Positions 61,512 through 64,000 of a stretch of 64,000 nucleotides of DNA are shown one piece after another. The notes beneath the pieces are model-generated. The model was not told where the DNA came from, searched no databases, and worked only from the letters and a program-made list of their open reading frames with translations. Made by a program: the position numbers and the translations under genes. Source of the stretch: Auanema rhodensis (Eukaryota; Nematoda; Chromadorea; Rhabditida; Rhabditidae). The stretch spans positions 21,634,501-21,698,500 of the forward strand of contig OZ059896.1 in assembly GCA_964057225.1 (NCBI GenBank), given 5' to 3'. The stretch's first letter is position 1. Every line of letters begins with the position of its first letter.

Positions 61512-64000
61512 GTTGAATAACATTGTCCATCGTCTTTGCCTTGAAAAAAGGAATCTAAAAACATCCACTTTTTGCTAAATTATTTTGAAATTTTTCGAAA
61601 AAATTTTTGTCAAAATGTTTTTGGAAGCAATGTTGAGTGTACATGCAAACTCAACATACACTAATGCATCATTTTTCAAACAATCATAACTAATTTTTGT
61701 ATTAAGCGTTTCTCAATGTAGTATAGTGCATTCGATGCGGATTTTTAAGCTGCGTCGATCTGTGTTATCAGATTTGCGCTAGCTTAAAAATGCACCGAGA
61801 TATCAACTGATATAAGTTTACACTTATATCCTCGATTTTCACCCTGAAGAATTAATTTTTTCGTTGAATAACATTGTCCATCGTCTTTGCCTTGAAAAAA
61901 GGAATCTAAAAACATCTACTTTTTGCTAAATTATTTTAAAATTTTTCGAAAAAATTTTTGTCAAAATGTTTTTGGAAGCAATGTTGAGTGTACATGGAAA
62001 CTCAACATACACTAATGCATCATTTTTCAAACGATCATAACTAATTTTTGTATTAAGCGTTTCTCAATGTAGTATAGTGCATTCGATGCGGATTTTTAAG
62101 CTGCGTCGATCTGTGTTATCAGATTTGCGCTAGCTTAAAAATGCACCAAGATATCAACTGATATAAGTGCACACTTATATCCTCGATTTTCACCCTGAAG
62201 AATTAATTTTTTCGTTGAATAACATTGTCCATCGTCTTTGCATTGAAAAAAGGAATCTAAAAACATCTACTTTTTGCTAAATTATTTTGAAATTTTTCGA
62301 AAAAATTTTTGTCAAAATGTTTTTGGAAGCAATGTTGAGTGTACATGGAAACTCAACATACACTAATGCATCATTTTTCAAACGATCATAACTAATTTTT
62401 GTATTAAGCGTTTCTCAATGTAGTATAGTGCATTCGATGCGGATTTTTAAGCTGCGTCGATCTGTTTTATCAGATTTGCGCTAGCTTAAAAATGCACCAA
62501 GATATCAACTGATATAAGTGCACACTTATACCCTCGATTTTCACCCTGAAGAATTAATTTTTTCGTTGAATAACATTGTCCATCGTCTTTGCCTTGAAAA
62601 AAGGAATCTAAAAACATCTACTTTTTGCTAAATTATTTTGAAATTTTTCGAAAAAATTTTTGTCAAAATGTTTTTGGAAGCAATGTTGAGTGTACATGGA
62701 AACTCAACATACACTAATGCATCATTTTTCAAACGATCATAACTAATTTTTGTATTAAGCGTTTCTCAATGTAATATAGTGCATTCGATGCGGATTTTCA
62801 AGCTGCGTCGATCTGTGTTATCAGATTTGCGCTAGCTTAAAAATGCACCAAGATATCAACTGATATAAGTGCACACTTATATCCTCGATTTTCACTCTGA
62901 AGAATTAATTTTTTCGTTGAATAACATTGTCCATCGTCTTTGCCTTGAAAAAAGGAATCTAAAAACATCCACTTTTTGCTAAATTATCTTGAAATTTTTC
63001 GAAAAAATTTTTGTCAAAATGTTTTTGGAAGCAATGTTGAGTGTACATGGAAACTCAACATACACTAATGCATCATTTTTCAAACAATCATAACTAATTT
63101 TTGTATTAAGCGTTTCTCAATGTAGTATAGTGCATTCGATGCGGATTTTTAAGCTGCGTCGATCTGTGTTATCAGATTTGCGCTAGCTTAAAAATGCACC
63201 GAGATATCAACTGATATAAGTTTACACTTATATCCTCGATTTTCACCCTGAAGAATTAATTTTTTCGTTGAATAACATTGTCCATCGTCTTTGCCTTGAA
63301 AAAAGGAATCTAAAAACATCTACTTTTTGCTAAATTATTTTAAAATTTTTCGAAAAAATTTTTGTCAAAATGTTTTTGGAAGCAATGTTGAGTGTACATG
63401 GAAACTCAACATACACTAATGCATCATTTTTCAAACGATCATAACTAATTTTTGTATTAAGCGTTTCTCAATGTAGTATAGTGCATTCGATGCGGATTTT
63501 TAAGCTGCGTCGATCTGTGTTATCAGATTTGCGCTAGCTTAAAAATGCACCAAGATATCAACTGATATAAGTGCACACTTATATCCTCGATTTTCACTCT
63601 GAAGAATCAATTTTTTCGTTGAATAACATTGTCCATCGTCTTTGCCTTGAAAAAAGGAATCTAAAAACATCCACTTTTTGCTAAATTATTTTGAAAATTT
63701 TCGAAAAAATTTTTGTCAAAATGTTTTTGGAAGCAATGTTGAGTGTACATGCAAACTCAACATACACTAATGCATCATTTTTCAAACAATCATAACTAAT
63801 TTTTGTATTAAGCGTTTCTCAATGTAGTATAGTGCATTCGATGCGGATTTTTAAGCTGCGTCGATCTGTGTTATCAGATTTGCGCTAGCTTAAAAATGCA
63901 CCGAGATATCAACTGATATAAGTTTACACTTATATCCTCGATTTTCACCCTGAAGAATTAATTTTTTCGTTGAATAACATTGTCCATCGTCTTTGCCTTG
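61512..64000 (-). repeat. Mixed outer right-arm monomers, array runs off the window
   Basis: Monomers with ACATCCAC, CAAACAATC and AGTTTACAC (61512, 62916, 63618) alternate with TTATTTTAAAATT monomers (61863, 63267). ACATGCAAACTC occurs at about 61643 and 63750, six monomers apart. Others include TTTGCATTG (62214) and a TGTAATATAG monomer (62565). The last monomer is cut by the window end, so the array continues beyond. Confidence 0.8.

Larger units (their letters stand above)
33212..64000 (-). repeat. Right-arm satellite array, same monomer inverted
   Basis: The same ~351-bp monomer read as its reverse complement: the complementary boundary motif TTCGTTGAATAAC recurs with its G at 33433, 33784, 34135, 34486, 34837, 35187, 35538, 35889, 36240 and then every 351 bp to 63969. 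That gives about 87 full monomers plus a partial one at each end. The monomer ending at 35187 is 350 bp because one T is missing. The arm has its own variants, for example TGTAATATAG in place of TGTAGTATAG, and GTGTATATGG in place of GTGTACATGG. It lacks several variants that are common on the left, such as the monomer class with CGATAAATTTC and AAAGAGTAG. No gene, transposon or unique DNA interrupts it. Confidence 0.98.

Noticed and set aside
1-64000. CRISPR array
   Set aside because: Repeats are contiguous 351-bp units with no short direct repeats separated by unique spacers, and no cas genes are present.
1-64000. Embedded transposon, rDNA spacer, telomeric repeat or gene fragment
   Set aside because: Monomer boundaries continue at 350-352 bp throughout both arms with no interruption except the junction, and no telomere-type short repeat or coding motif was seen.

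Overview
The window is a single satellite-DNA locus from a eukaryote. From end to end it is one tandem repeat with a monomer of about 351 bp, roughly 182 copies in all. I found no protein gene, RNA gene, transposon or unique-sequence insertion. Hand counting one monomer gives about 32% G+C and about 12 CpG, slightly more CpG than base composition predicts, so there is no sign of the CpG depletion seen in heavily methylated (for example vertebrate) DNA. The AT-rich, roughly 350-bp monomer, multi-monomer higher-order repeats (HORs) and inverted arrays fit an invertebrate, plausibly insect, (peri)centromeric or other heterochromatic array. The species cannot be named from sequence alone.

Layout. 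Bases 1-33201 hold about 94 monomers in one orientation (left arm, called +). At 33202-33211 there is a run of ten T. Bases 33212-64000 hold about 87 full monomers in the opposite orientation (right arm, called -). The two arms make a giant inverted repeat with its centre at about 33.2 kb. The left arm stops at monomer position 195 and the right arm starts at monomer position 222, counting from the C of the CGAAAAAATTAATTC motif, so the two central partial monomers can pair with a loop of about 36 nt.

Left arm, outside to centre: an 8-monomer HOR (2808 bp) with a partial second copy (2-4213); mixed monomers (4214-6670); two 1405-bp tetramers (6671-9480); a second tetramer family in three copies with extra monomers (9832-15802); a third tetramer pair (15803-18610); a dimer-rearranged stretch (18611-21770); then 10-, 6-, 8- and 8-monomer versions of one HOR (21771-33006), the last two 2809 bp each and running up to the junction.

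Right arm, centre to outside: a junction monomer carrying left-arm variants (33212-33433); diverged monomers (33434-36591); mixed monomers; a duplicated trimer (38346-40451); dimer and hexamer rearrangements (40803-45365); beta-gamma-alpha trimers (45717-47822); an 8-monomer (2808 bp) HOR built from those trimers (47823-56597); diverged monomers; five near-identical single monomers (59757-61511); and a mixed end.

Each monomer has several dyads: a 9-10 bp hairpin, an 18-bp interrupted hairpin, another 9-bp hairpin and a 12-bp palindrome, plus a 3' block dense in A and T tracts. The arms have different private variants, so they have been homogenised separately since the inversion. That argues against a simple assembly fold-back. 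All monomer boundaries and variant calls were made by eye, and identities were not computed.
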